This document shows positions 21,908 to 29,612 of a stretch of 33,259 nucleotides of DNA, one piece after another; within the stretch, counting starts at the first letter, position 1, and the number at the start of each line of letters is the position of its first letter. This DNA comes from Chloroflexota bacterium (GTDB lineage: Bacteria; Chloroflexota; Anaerolineae; UBA4142; SHND01). The position numbers and the translations under genes are program-made. The notes under the pieces were generated by a model, which searched no databases, had not been told where the DNA came from, and worked only from the letters and a program-made list of their open reading frames with translations. The stretch lies in the NCBI GenBank assembly GCA_016209205.1, contig JACQWQ010000163.1, forward strand, positions 1 to 33,259, written 5' to 3'.

Positions 21908-22793
21908 GTTGCCGCCATTTTTCCAGCGCGCGCACCGCGCGCACGCCGCGCGTGTTCAACGCGCGTTTCATCGCGTCCAGCTCTTGCTGCTGCGCGGCGA
22001 TGGTCGCGCGCGCCCACGCGCTGTCGCGGTCCACGCGTTGCTGTTCGTAAATCAATTCGTGCAGCGCCGCCGCGACGCGGTGCGGATAGCGCGTCGTGAT
22101 TTTGTCGAGCGCGCGCAAATGTGTTTCCGCCATCCAGGCTGCATCGTTGGTCATGTTGCTGCCGTGCCGCCGATAGTACACCAATTTTTCCGGCACGAAA
22201 TACGCGGGGTATCCCTCGCACACAATCCGCAGCCACAGTTCATAATCCTCGCGCGCCGTCAGCGTTTCATCAAATCCGCCGACGTGATCGAGCACACGCC
22301 GCGGGACCAGCACGGTGTTGGGCGTGAAATAACCGCCGACCAAGAGCGACGGCAAAATGTCGCCGTTCAAAATGCGCCGCGCGTTGGCGACGGAATAATC
22401 ACCAAGCGGTTTGCCCGCAGCGTCAACATGAATTACATCACAATACACAAAACCAAGCGCCGGTTGTGTTTGCAAGACAGCAACTTGTTTCGAAAGCGCG
22501 TCCTTTGCCAGCCAATCGTCGGCGTCGAGGAATTTCAGATATTCGCCGTGCGCTTCACGAATGCCGCGATTGCGCGCGGCGGACAGGCCGCGATTTTCTT
22601 GTGAAACGATTTTCACGCGCGGGTGGTCACGATACGCCGCGATGCCCGTTTCAAAATCGTCCGTGGAACCGTCGTTCACGACGATGATTTCGAGCGCGGC
22701 ATAATCCTGCGCCAACGCGCTGTCCAACGCGTCACGCATAAAGCGCGTCGCGTTGTAACACGGAATGATGATCGAGGCGAGGGGCGGGCTCAT
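21900..22793 (-). CDS. GT2 family glycosyltransferase
   Basis: A 297-residue GT-A fold enzyme. Opening PLASIIIPCYNATRFMRDAL at 4-23; nucleotide-binding VVNDGSTDD at 38-46; ENRGLSAARNRGIREAHGEY at 66-85; metal-binding DxD as LDADDW at 89-94 (Asp90, Asp92); acceptor-side FDETLTAREDYELWLRI, with the Glu-Asp pair expected before the catalytic base region. It likely adds a sugar with inversion from a nucleotide donor. The C-terminal 60 residues depart from the GT2 core and form a coiled coil (EQQRVDRDSAWARATIAAQQ...) ending in VRAVRALEKWRQHD, like the tails of the GT-B neighbours. First gene after a 479-bp repeat-rich gap, so it may begin a transcription unit. Confidence 0.92.
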   Translation of the reverse strand: MSPPLASIIIPCYNATRFMRDALDSALAQDYAALEIIVVNDGSTDDFETGIAAYRDHPRVKIVSQENRGLSAARNRGIREAHGEYLKFLDADDWLAKDALSKQVAVLQTQPALGFVYCDVIHVDAAGKPLGDYSVANARRILNGDILPSLLVGGYFTPNTVLVPRRVLDHVGGFDETLTAREDYELWLRIVCEGYPAYFVPEKLVYYRRHGSNMTNDAAWMAETHLRALDKITTRYPHRVAAALHELIYEQQRVDRDSAWARATIAAQQQELDAMKRALNTRGVRAVRALEKWRQHD

Positions 22794-23272
22794 ATCTTCA
22801 CGGCTCTTGTAAAGTCGGGGGCGGCTGTCATTTCGAGATGGTCATACCTTTTGGTATGTGCTACCACAGAAACTTTTCCAACGCGAATCTACGCCAATCT
22901 TCGCCAAACCATGTCCTGAACGAACGTGAAGGATACGGCTTGGCACGAATCCACGCGAAATATTTTGGGTTCTTTTGAATTCGTGAAGATTGGTTGCGAT
23001 TCGCGAAGATTCGCGTTTTGCGTCCGAGAAATCGAGCGGAACACCGGAAGTTTCTGAGCAGCCCCTCAATCCTTCGTGCGATGAACTCCATCGCGAGTAA
23101 ACTCCGCGAGAAATCTCAATGTGCGGGCACAAGCGAGATTTCGCCGATGAACTGCATCGGACACTCCGCCTTCGCTCCGTTCGAAAACTTGTGGCGATGC
23201 AGTTCATCGCACGAAGAATTGAGGGATGACATTCCCCTGTCAAGCGACTTTGCAAACACACTACTCATGTCT
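22794..23272. other. 479-bp non-coding region made of repeats
   Basis: No supported gene. From about 22880 to 23023 it holds degenerate inverted copies of a GCGAATCT-CGC-type sequence (for example GCGATTCGCGAAGATTCGCG near 22996-23015). From 23064 to 23224 it holds the 161-bp inverted-repeat element described separately. The rest (23225-23272) shows nothing. A promoter for the GT2 gene is expected here, but I saw no convincing boxes. Confidence 0.7.
23064..23224. mobile_element. 161-bp MITE-like element with 24-bp terminal inverted repeats
   Basis: CCTCAATCCTTCGTGCGATG... (23064-23087) is inverted at 23201-23224 with one mismatch over 24 bp. Inside are three copies of the 17-bp GCGATG-CATCGC-type palindrome (23078-23094, 23144-23160, 23194-23210) and a GCGAGAAATCTC / GAGATTTCGC pair related to the repeats at 30978-31041. 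It encodes nothing, which fits a non-autonomous mobile element or a composite of nested palindromes. I could not identify a target-site duplication. Confidence 0.7.
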
Positions 23273-24358
23273 TCACCCGCGCGGCAAAATGCCCAAGCGC
23301 GTCAACGCGCGCACGATGCGATTCGCTTCCAACGTTTCCAGATATTTCAAACGCGGCGCCGCCCACGCCGATTGGTCACGAATAATTTCGGCGCGTTCGT
23401 GTGCGGTGCGCTCCCACGCGCGGCGCTGGATTTCCAGCGCGGTAGTTTTTTCGACGTGCTCGCGCGCCAAGCGTTCGTACAACGCGCCGTCGGTCAGCGC
23501 GACGAGAATTTCCAAAATTGCGCGGCGCTGTCCTTGATTCAGCGGCGTCGGCAATTGCGCGACAAATTGGACCAGCGCATTTTGTTCGGGCGTATCCTGA
23601 ACCAACGGCTCGGCATGTTTCAACACGGTGCAAGCTTGCAGCGCGTCATACAGCTGCATTGCATCGGGATGAATCTTTTCCAAAAGTGTTTGCGCTGCGC
23701 GCGGGTGCGGCGGACGGCTCAGGAGTTCGGCTTGAAAAATTTCGTCGCGCACCGCCGCGTTGAGCGACAAACTCAAATCGAATTTTTGCGCGAGCGCGGC
23801 ATTGAACGCTTCGATCTGTTCGACCAGCGCATAGCTGCTGCTCACCACAGTGATTTCAGGATACTGCTGCGCGAATACAAGCAGCGCGCGATTGTACGCG
23901 TACCACGCTTCCAAGCCCGCATAAAAATCAAAGCCGACGACCTGACTGCGCCGCGCCAACGAAAGCAGCACGTCGAGCGGATGGCGGTACACGAACAAGT
24001 AGCGCGCGTCGGGTAACAGTGCGCGCCAAAAATCCAAACAGAGCGTCGTGCGCGGGTCTTTCCAGCCCCACAAAGGATACGCGGCGCGCGCGGCGATGAT
24101 TGCGCGGGCGCGCTGTGTTTCGGCGTCCGTGGCGTGGAACGAGAAATCGCGCGTGACCAAAATTTCTTGCCCGCGTGCCTGTAATGCGTCCGTGTGAAAT
24201 TGGATAAATTCTACATCTTCAAAAAAACCGAGCGGGTTGTTGCCCTGCTGCGGCGCGAGCAATTGCGCGCCGAGATGCACGCCCGCTTTATGGAACAAGC
24301 TGGCGACGAGCGACGTGCCGGAACGGTGCATGCCGGTAATGACGAGAACGCGCGGCAT
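23273..24358 (-). CDS. Sulfotransferase family protein
   Basis: A 361-residue PAPS-dependent sulfotransferase-like protein. The 5'-phosphosulfate loop is TGMHRSGTSLVASLF at 8-22; LGFFEDVEF at 43-51; GWKDPRTTLCLDFW at 98-111; the 3'-phosphate-binding region is YLFVYRHPLDVLLSL at 120-134 (Arg125, with Ser133 as a candidate). It would move sulfate from PAPS to a sugar hydroxyl, making a sulfated glycan. The last 75 residues fall outside the usual domain and form a coiled-coil tail (EHVEKTTALEIQRRAWERTA...) ending NRIVRALTRLGILPRG, as in the neighbouring transferases. Its ATG follows the TAA stop of the membrane glycosyltransferase without a gap. The closest bacterial relatives act on glycans, but the acceptor is unknown. 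Confidence 0.88.
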   Translation of the reverse strand: MPRVLVITGMHRSGTSLVASLFHKAGVHLGAQLLAPQQGNNPLGFFEDVEFIQFHTDALQARGQEILVTRDFSFHATDAETQRARAIIAARAAYPLWGWKDPRTTLCLDFWRALLPDARYLFVYRHPLDVLLSLARRSQVVGFDFYAGLEAWYAYNRALLVFAQQYPEITVVSSSYALVEQIEAFNAALAQKFDLSLSLNAAVRDEIFQAELLSRPPHPRAAQTLLEKIHPDAMQLYDALQACTVLKHAEPLVQDTPEQNALVQFVAQLPTPLNQGQRRAILEILVALTDGALYERLAREHVEKTTALEIQRRAWERTAHERAEIIRDQSAWAAPRLKYLETLEANRIVRALTRLGILPRG

Positions 24359-26035
24359 TTAACGTCTCACGCATCCTTTCGCGTTGGCGGGAAACAACGC
24401 ATCCGCCAAATCGGGGCGCACGAAAAAGCGCCCACTGCGGATGCTTTTGCAATGACGCAGCGGAACAAACTCTTGCGTGGAACGTTCCACCAGGCGGTAA
24501 TTTGCGAGCGATGTAAACTTGCGCTTTTGAAGACGCGCCAAGACATACAGTACTGGTTTTTGCCCAAGCGCATCGGAGAACATTTGCTGAAAACCACCGG
24601 CTTCAAATGTATCGGCAGCGGCATCTACGTTGCCGATCAGATAGATATATTTATTGAGATTTTGCCGTCGCATAAAAAAGAGCAGGTCGGCTTTGCCGAT
24701 CATCCACACCGCCGCGTCGGGACCGAGCGATTGATTCAATTCATCGGCGGCGCGCTGCTGCATTTCCCACGTGATGCCCTTCATCCGGCGTTCTGGCGGC
24801 GGAGACAAGAACGCGTGCGCGGCGCTGAGGACGAGAACGCCGAGCGCGAGCGCAACATAGCTCGCCCGTGCGGTTTCGGGTGAAACCTTAAAGAATTGTA
24901 TCACGCGCGCCGCGAGCTGCCACAGCACCCATGCCGCAAACATCGAAAGGTGCGGCAGCAAGGGAAACCAATCGGGATAGTTTTGAAAATCAATGAACGA
25001 GTACAAACCAAAACCGAAAACGACGAGCAAGCCGCCGGCCGTGCGCCGATTTTGGAATAGGAAATAAAACGCGCGGCGGAAAAATTTCCGAATGTCCCAC
25101 GGACGCCAATGCGCGCCTAACCACAGCACGAATCCCGTTGCACCCAAAACGCCAAAACCAACGTGCGACCTGTACCCTACGACGAATGTACGACCCAGTT
25201 GAACGACGCGCGCCAGCATCGTTCTGCCGCCCACCGCGTGCATGAGCAGCGGTGAGAGAAACGTTTGCTGAAACATTTCCACCTGCGCGTTGTGCGCGAC
25301 GAAATACAGGGCGTACACGCCAAAAACGCACAGCGCCGCGCCGAGCGTCAAGCCCACCCCCCGCGCGCGCGCTCGAAAGGTGCTGCCGCTTTGCACGCAC
25401 GCGAGCAAGAGCGCGACGATGAGATAGCCCCACGCGATTTGCCACGCCAGACCTGCCGCGCCAGCGAACGCGCCCGCCCAAAACCATTTGCGTTTCTGTA
25501 ATGCCCAGACACACGCTAACCCAAAAACCAGCATGGTCGCTTTGGGCTCGAGCGTCGTCGCCGCGCGCACGCCATATCCTTCAAAACCGATGAGGATCGC
25601 GCCCGCCAGCAAGCCGACTATCCGCGCGCGTGTAAATCCCAAACCCACAAAATAGGTCAGCACGACGGTGACGGCAAAGAGCAGCAGGGATGCCGCGCGA
25701 AACGCCAACAGGCGGTGCAAGCCGATGAGGTCGCCCAGGCGCATTGCCGCGCCGCCCAGCATAAACGTCAGCGAGGATTGTTCGTTAAACGCGTATTGGT
25801 GCGGCGCCAGGCCGTCCGCGACGAGCTGTGAAATGTAGGCAAAGATGCCGGGGTCTTCGGTCAAGGTGCGGTGCAGCGGATTGTATTGCCACACCACGAC
25901 GAGCGCGGCGCAAAACAACAGTGTCGGAGGAAACCACGCGCGGAATCGGGATGAAAAGGCTAGGGTTGCGTGCGCAACCGCGATGCCTTGCGCGCATTTG
26001 GTAGCATTCATTCGTGCATAGGATTTGATAGACAT
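24359..26035 (-). CDS. GT39/ArnT-like membrane glycosyltransferase
   Basis: A 558-residue polytopic membrane protein of the GT-C class, with about ten predicted helices. The first outer loop has TEDPGIFAYISQLVADGLAP, matching the catalytic-Asp loop of PMT/ArnT-type enzymes. Then come LGFTRARIVGLLAGAILIGF, RAATTLEPKATMLVFGLACV and a C-terminal outer domain near residues 445-555. It would use a polyprenyl-phosphate sugar at the outer face of the membrane. It is paralogous to the genes at 27928 and 32003, sharing the order of loops and the LEPK/PEPK motif. The start at 26035 (MSIKSYARMNATK) is uncertain: MNATK at 26011 also works, and codons further upstream are repeat DNA. The stop abuts the sulfotransferase start. 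Confidence 0.82.
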   Translation of the reverse strand: MSIKSYARMNATKCAQGIAVAHATLAFSSRFRAWFPPTLLFCAALVVVWQYNPLHRTLTEDPGIFAYISQLVADGLAPHQYAFNEQSSLTFMLGGAAMRLGDLIGLHRLLAFRAASLLLFAVTVVLTYFVGLGFTRARIVGLLAGAILIGFEGYGVRAATTLEPKATMLVFGLACVWALQKRKWFWAGAFAGAAGLAWQIAWGYLIVALLLACVQSGSTFRARARGVGLTLGAALCVFGVYALYFVAHNAQVEMFQQTFLSPLLMHAVGGRTMLARVVQLGRTFVVGYRSHVGFGVLGATGFVLWLGAHWRPWDIRKFFRRAFYFLFQNRRTAGGLLVVFGFGLYSFIDFQNYPDWFPLLPHLSMFAAWVLWQLAARVIQFFKVSPETARASYVALALGVLVLSAAHAFLSPPPERRMKGITWEMQQRAADELNQSLGPDAAVWMIGKADLLFFMRRQNLNKYIYLIGNVDAAADTFEAGGFQQMFSDALGQKPVLYVLARLQKRKFTSLANYRLVERSTQEFVPLRHCKSIRSGRFFVRPDLADALFPANAKGCVRR

Positions 26036-26039
26036 GGTA

Positions 26040-26141
26040 AGACCTGACAGGTTTCTGCTGCGAATGCGTTGGGTGCCGCGTCCGCGAGGTGTGGAATGGT
26101 CGTAACTCGTGACGCAACGGCTGAAAAAACTTGTCAGGTCT
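26040..26141. repeat. 102-bp element with AGACCTGACAGGTTT inverted ends
   Basis: AGACCTGACAGGTTT (26040-26054) and AAACTTGTCAGGTCT (26127-26141) are inverted with one mismatch. The element fills almost the whole gap between the GH31 gene and the next membrane glycosyltransferase. It shares the AGACCTG core with the 48-bp palindrome at 32643-32690. Confidence 0.75.
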
Positions 26142-26148
26142 GGATCCA

Positions 26149-27819
26149 TCACGGCGCGGGACAATCTGTGCCGAGCGTCGAGATTTTTACCCACAGCCGG
26201 TTTGCGTTCGTCTCATAATACCAACCGCTGGCATTTCTGCCGACCGCTTTTTTATTGTTGCGCTCCGGTAAAGGTGTGCCCCATGCCGTATTGATGCCCA
26301 CTGCGCCATTTTGTTCTGTAACGGTGTCCGGTTTCTTGGCAATGGACGCGATGCGGTAAATGATCGGTTCGGAGGGCACGTTGCCCAGCGTACACAGCGC
26401 GACGCGTCGGGTCGGACCTTTCACGTCGAACGTGAGCCAGCCGTTGGTCGTATCATGGTAGCGAAACGTCGAATGGTCAATCGGATAGACGTTGACCGTG
26501 AGCGCGTATTCCGATTTGCCGGTCCCGTGTCCGGTGAGATTGCTGTACACGCGCATCGGAATGATCGCGCCGCGCGCGATCAAGATCGGTTCTTTGCCCA
26601 GCGGCGCGCGATACATGATCGTGCGATTCCCTTTGAAAACCTCCGCTTCATTCCAGTAATTGATCCATACGCCCGGCGGGAGTTTGATTTGAACGGCTGG
26701 GGTATAGTCGGTGACGTACTGGACAAAGAATTCATTGCCCAGCCGCGCCGAGTAACGCGACGCATCCATGTCACGAAAGATGGGTGTTTGGTCTTCGAAC
26801 GCGGCTTGATCGTAACTGTGCAGATAGGGTTCTAATTCCCGGTGCAACATCGCGTAATAGCGGTACACCTGCATGACCTGCGGCGTGAAACTCGGATCCC
26901 ACGGCTGCTTGCCGAACGGCACGTTTTCCATCACGGGTTGAAACGCGCCCCAGTGCATGCGGCGAATGTACGTTTCGGAATCGGGGGCGGCTTTGGCGAA
27001 GCCGGAAAATTCATTGTAGGGCAGCGGCATGAGCGGCGTCGTCGCAAACACGCGTTCAATGCCGGTTTTCATGCCGCTGAAATTGGTCGGCAAATCGTTG
27101 ACATACGCCACGTGCGCGTATTGATTCAACCACGCATCGCTCGGCGTATTGACGCCGTAGCGTTTGAAAACTACATCGCCGTCGGGAACGTACGTGCGCG
27201 TGTAATCGAGCAAATCGAGCGCGTACGCTTCGCCGTACGCGACCACGCCGTTGCGCTTATCGGGACGCACACTGTCGGTATAAAAACCGCCCAGCACATT
27301 GCCGACGCGGGCGCGCAAACTATCCAACAGCGAGCGCCAGTACGCGACGGCGGCAGGATTGTCGTAATCAATCCAACTGCCGTGTCCCGTAAAATTGTCG
27401 GTGACGATGACGTTGTTTTGCGCATCTTTGACGAAATAATTATTTGCCAACGCGACCTGATACTCGGGGCAATTTAGCCCGATGAGCGGCACGACCCAAA
27501 ACAGTCCGCGAATGTTGCGCGCGCGCATTTGGTCCAACACGGCATCGCTGTAGCGGAATTGCAGATTGCCGGTGCACGACTGCCAATCGGGCGCGTCGAA
27601 ATGAAACGCGGTGATCGGAATTTTCGCCCGGGTAATTTGATCGAGATTGTTCAGAACGATTTTCTCGCTGCCGTCCGCGCCTTGAATCGGACCGAGGATC
27701 CAGTGCGGCGGCGCGTACGATTGCCATTCGGGCGCGGCGTTGGTGCTGCCGGGTGATACGCTCCATGCGACGACGATCAGGCATGTGAGCACGATAGAGA
27801 GTGTGAGGAGCTGTTTCAT
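26149..27819 (-). CDS. Secreted GH31-like glycoside hydrolase
   Basis: A 556-residue exported protein: signal peptide at 1-28 (LLTLSIVLTCLIVVAW core, cut near TNA-AP). The catalytic barrel has AFHFDAPDW at 71-79, GLFWVVPLIG at 105-114, GGFYTDS at 177-183 (Asp182, candidate nucleophile), YVNDLPTNF at 239-247 (Asp242, candidate acid/base) and RRMHWGAFQPVMENVPFGKQPW at 286-307, which matches the GH31 pattern W-x-x-x-GAF-x-P-x-M followed by x-PW. A beta domain follows from about 390 (VWINYWNEAEVFKG, ARGAIIPMRV), as in the family. The GH31 group includes alpha-glucosidases, alpha-xylosidases and sulfoquinovosidases; specificity is not readable here. It could trim the glycan made by this locus or feed on outside glycans. 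Confidence 0.8.
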   Translation of the reverse strand: MKQLLTLSIVLTCLIVVAWSVSPGSTNAAPEWQSYAPPHWILGPIQGADGSEKIVLNNLDQITRAKIPITAFHFDAPDWQSCTGNLQFRYSDAVLDQMRARNIRGLFWVVPLIGLNCPEYQVALANNYFVKDAQNNVIVTDNFTGHGSWIDYDNPAAVAYWRSLLDSLRARVGNVLGGFYTDSVRPDKRNGVVAYGEAYALDLLDYTRTYVPDGDVVFKRYGVNTPSDAWLNQYAHVAYVNDLPTNFSGMKTGIERVFATTPLMPLPYNEFSGFAKAAPDSETYIRRMHWGAFQPVMENVPFGKQPWDPSFTPQVMQVYRYYAMLHRELEPYLHSYDQAAFEDQTPIFRDMDASRYSARLGNEFFVQYVTDYTPAVQIKLPPGVWINYWNEAEVFKGNRTIMYRAPLGKEPILIARGAIIPMRVYSNLTGHGTGKSEYALTVNVYPIDHSTFRYHDTTNGWLTFDVKGPTRRVALCTLGNVPSEPIIYRIASIAKKPDTVTEQNGAVGINTAWGTPLPERNNKKAVGRNASGWYYETNANRLWVKISTLGTDCPAP

Positions 27820-27836
27820 GGGATAGGACTTGTGTA

Positions 27837-27918
27837 GACAGGATTAAGGCGATGAACTGCATCGCAATTTACAGGATTGGGAAAAAGATTTGATCCTGTT
27901 AATCCTGTTAATCCTGTC
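27837..27918. repeat. 82-bp element with GACAGGATTAA inverted ends
   Basis: GACAGGATTAA (27837-27847) is perfectly inverted at 27908-27918. Inside are the 17-bp palindrome GCGATGAACTGCATCGC (27849-27865) and 9-nt tandem units ATCCTGTTA on the right. It fills the gap between the GH31 gene and the membrane glycosyltransferase. A close relative lies at 31851-31958. Confidence 0.8.
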
Positions 27919-27927
27919 AAAATAATT

Positions 27928-29586
27928 CTATTGTCTCAAAATAAAGAATCGCATATTGGCGCGCGGAAAAACATCTGCCGGTTCATAGTGTGCTGCCAGC
28001 CAATCGTAAAACGGCTGCTGCCAGTCGAGATGATTCTCCCGCGCCAGGGTGATCAGTTTGGGCGGATTGCGCTCCAACGCGTCGAGCATTCCTTGAAACC
28101 CCCCCGGTTCAAAAGCCAGTACGCCCAGTCCCGATTTGCTGCCGAGATGCACGATCTTGGTTGCATTGGGCATTTGCAGTTCGATGAGCACGATGGCATT
28201 GCCAAAAGAGAGCACCGTATCGCCCGGCGCCAGATACGTTTTCGCAACACCGACCACATACTGCTGGTCCTCAAAATTCATGCCGTTCAGCGTGTAGGCG
28301 CGGACATCGGCAAGATATACCAGAACAATCAGCGCAAGCGCCGCGGTCACGATGCCAAGATGGACAACCTGCACGGTTGAAGATTTGAGATATTCTGCCG
28401 CGAGTTCACCGGCGACGCGCGCCGCGCCCCAAACCAACCAACCCGTGGCTAATGCGACGACGGGCAGCAGCGGAAACAGGTCGGGACAAAAATCGAAATC
28501 CACCAGCGAGAACGCGGCAAAGCCCAGCGTGTACAACAGCAGCGGTGTGCGGTCAAGATGGATGGGCGCGCGTTTGGTGCGGGCGGTTGTCTCGATTTGC
28601 GACAACACCATGCCGACAAAACCAACCGCGCCGGTCAGCCACAGCCAATTCTCCAGCGGCGAAAAACAATACCGCGCGTCCACAAAAAAGATTTCTGCGT
28701 AATTGTTGCGAATGATTTGCAGCAGCGGCGTACGCGCTTGCTCGTTGTTGAAATGCGTCACGTTCGCGCCGATGGCGGCGTTCCACGCGGGGATCATCGC
28801 GTCATTCCACAAGAGATAGACGAACAAAAAGGCAAACGGGATCGCGAAACCGCCGAGCACGCGCAATGCCTGTCCGAAAGCAACGCGCCACGAATTCACC
28901 GTTGCGTCGCGTTTGGTTTCCAACCACGGGGCAATGCACGCGGCGGCGAACGCGAGTGCGGCAACCATCAAACCGGGCTGCCACGCCAAGGCGGTCAATG
29001 CCGCGCACACCCCCGCCAGCGTCCAACGCTTTTGCGCGATCAGCGCGAACGCGGGCAAAGCAAAGAGAATCAAAAACGCTTTCGGCTCGGGACCCGTTAC
29101 GGCGCGCAAACCGTAAAAATCCCACCCTGCCATAATCAAGCCCGCAATGAAACCCACGATACGCGATTTGAAAAGGACACGCCCCGCCCAGTACGTTACG
29201 CTCACCGTTGCCATAAAGGTCAGCAGCGACATGAGCCGCGCGCTCATAATGTCCGAAATGCCCAGCGCGCGTCCGGCGAGGATGGCGAACGCGGTCGCAA
29301 AATCCGCCAAGGGCGCTTTGATGATGGCAACGTCGCGATAAATCGCGTGCCCGTCCAGGATTTGCTGCGCCGCGTAAATGTGGTACGTCGTGTCGTGCGG
29401 GATCGCCTGCACAAAGATATTGTAATTCAGCGCGTACTCGCCGGCGATGAGCGCGAGCACGAGCATCAGCACGACATCCAGCGCGCGCGCCAAAGATTTG
29501 TTCTCGGCGAACATGCGTTCAAGATTCTGTGCGGCATTCCGGGGAAAAGTTTCGGATTCGAAATCGGGGTAAGGACTCGTGCTCAT
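27928..29586 (-). CDS. GT39-type membrane glycosyltransferase
   Basis: A 552-residue polytopic GT-C protein. The start at 29586 (MSTSPYPDFESE) is chosen because codons further upstream lie over the next gene. First helix at about 37-55; first outer loop AIPHDTTYHIYAAQQILDGHAIYRDV at 61-86, with Asp65 in the catalytic-Asp position, then KAPLADF, equivalent to the K-x-P-L motif of the family. Later parts match the paralogues at 24359 and 32003: GPEPKAFLILFALPAF, DFDFCPDLFPLLPVVALATG, and a C-terminal domain with DTVLSFGNAIVLIELQ and KIVHLGSKSGLGVLAFEPGG. It likely moves a sugar from a polyprenyl-phosphate carrier at the outer membrane face. It follows the upstream gene after 26 bp. Confidence 0.83.
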   Translation of the reverse strand: MSTSPYPDFESETFPRNAAQNLERMFAENKSLARALDVVLMLVLALIAGEYALNYNIFVQAIPHDTTYHIYAAQQILDGHAIYRDVAIIKAPLADFATAFAILAGRALGISDIMSARLMSLLTFMATVSVTYWAGRVLFKSRIVGFIAGLIMAGWDFYGLRAVTGPEPKAFLILFALPAFALIAQKRWTLAGVCAALTALAWQPGLMVAALAFAAACIAPWLETKRDATVNSWRVAFGQALRVLGGFAIPFAFLFVYLLWNDAMIPAWNAAIGANVTHFNNEQARTPLLQIIRNNYAEIFFVDARYCFSPLENWLWLTGAVGFVGMVLSQIETTARTKRAPIHLDRTPLLLYTLGFAAFSLVDFDFCPDLFPLLPVVALATGWLVWGAARVAGELAAEYLKSSTVQVVHLGIVTAALALIVLVYLADVRAYTLNGMNFEDQQYVVGVAKTYLAPGDTVLSFGNAIVLIELQMPNATKIVHLGSKSGLGVLAFEPGGFQGMLDALERNPPKLITLARENHLDWQQPFYDWLAAHYEPADVFPRANMRFFILRQ

Positions 29587-29612
29587 GGAAACGACATTAC
29601 CGGCGTGGCGAA

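Noticed and set aside
22842..24016. Open frames covering the 22794-23272 gap and the sulfotransferase on other frames
   Set aside because: They are made of repeat DNA or are antisense to the sulfotransferase, without ribosome sites or recognisable domains.
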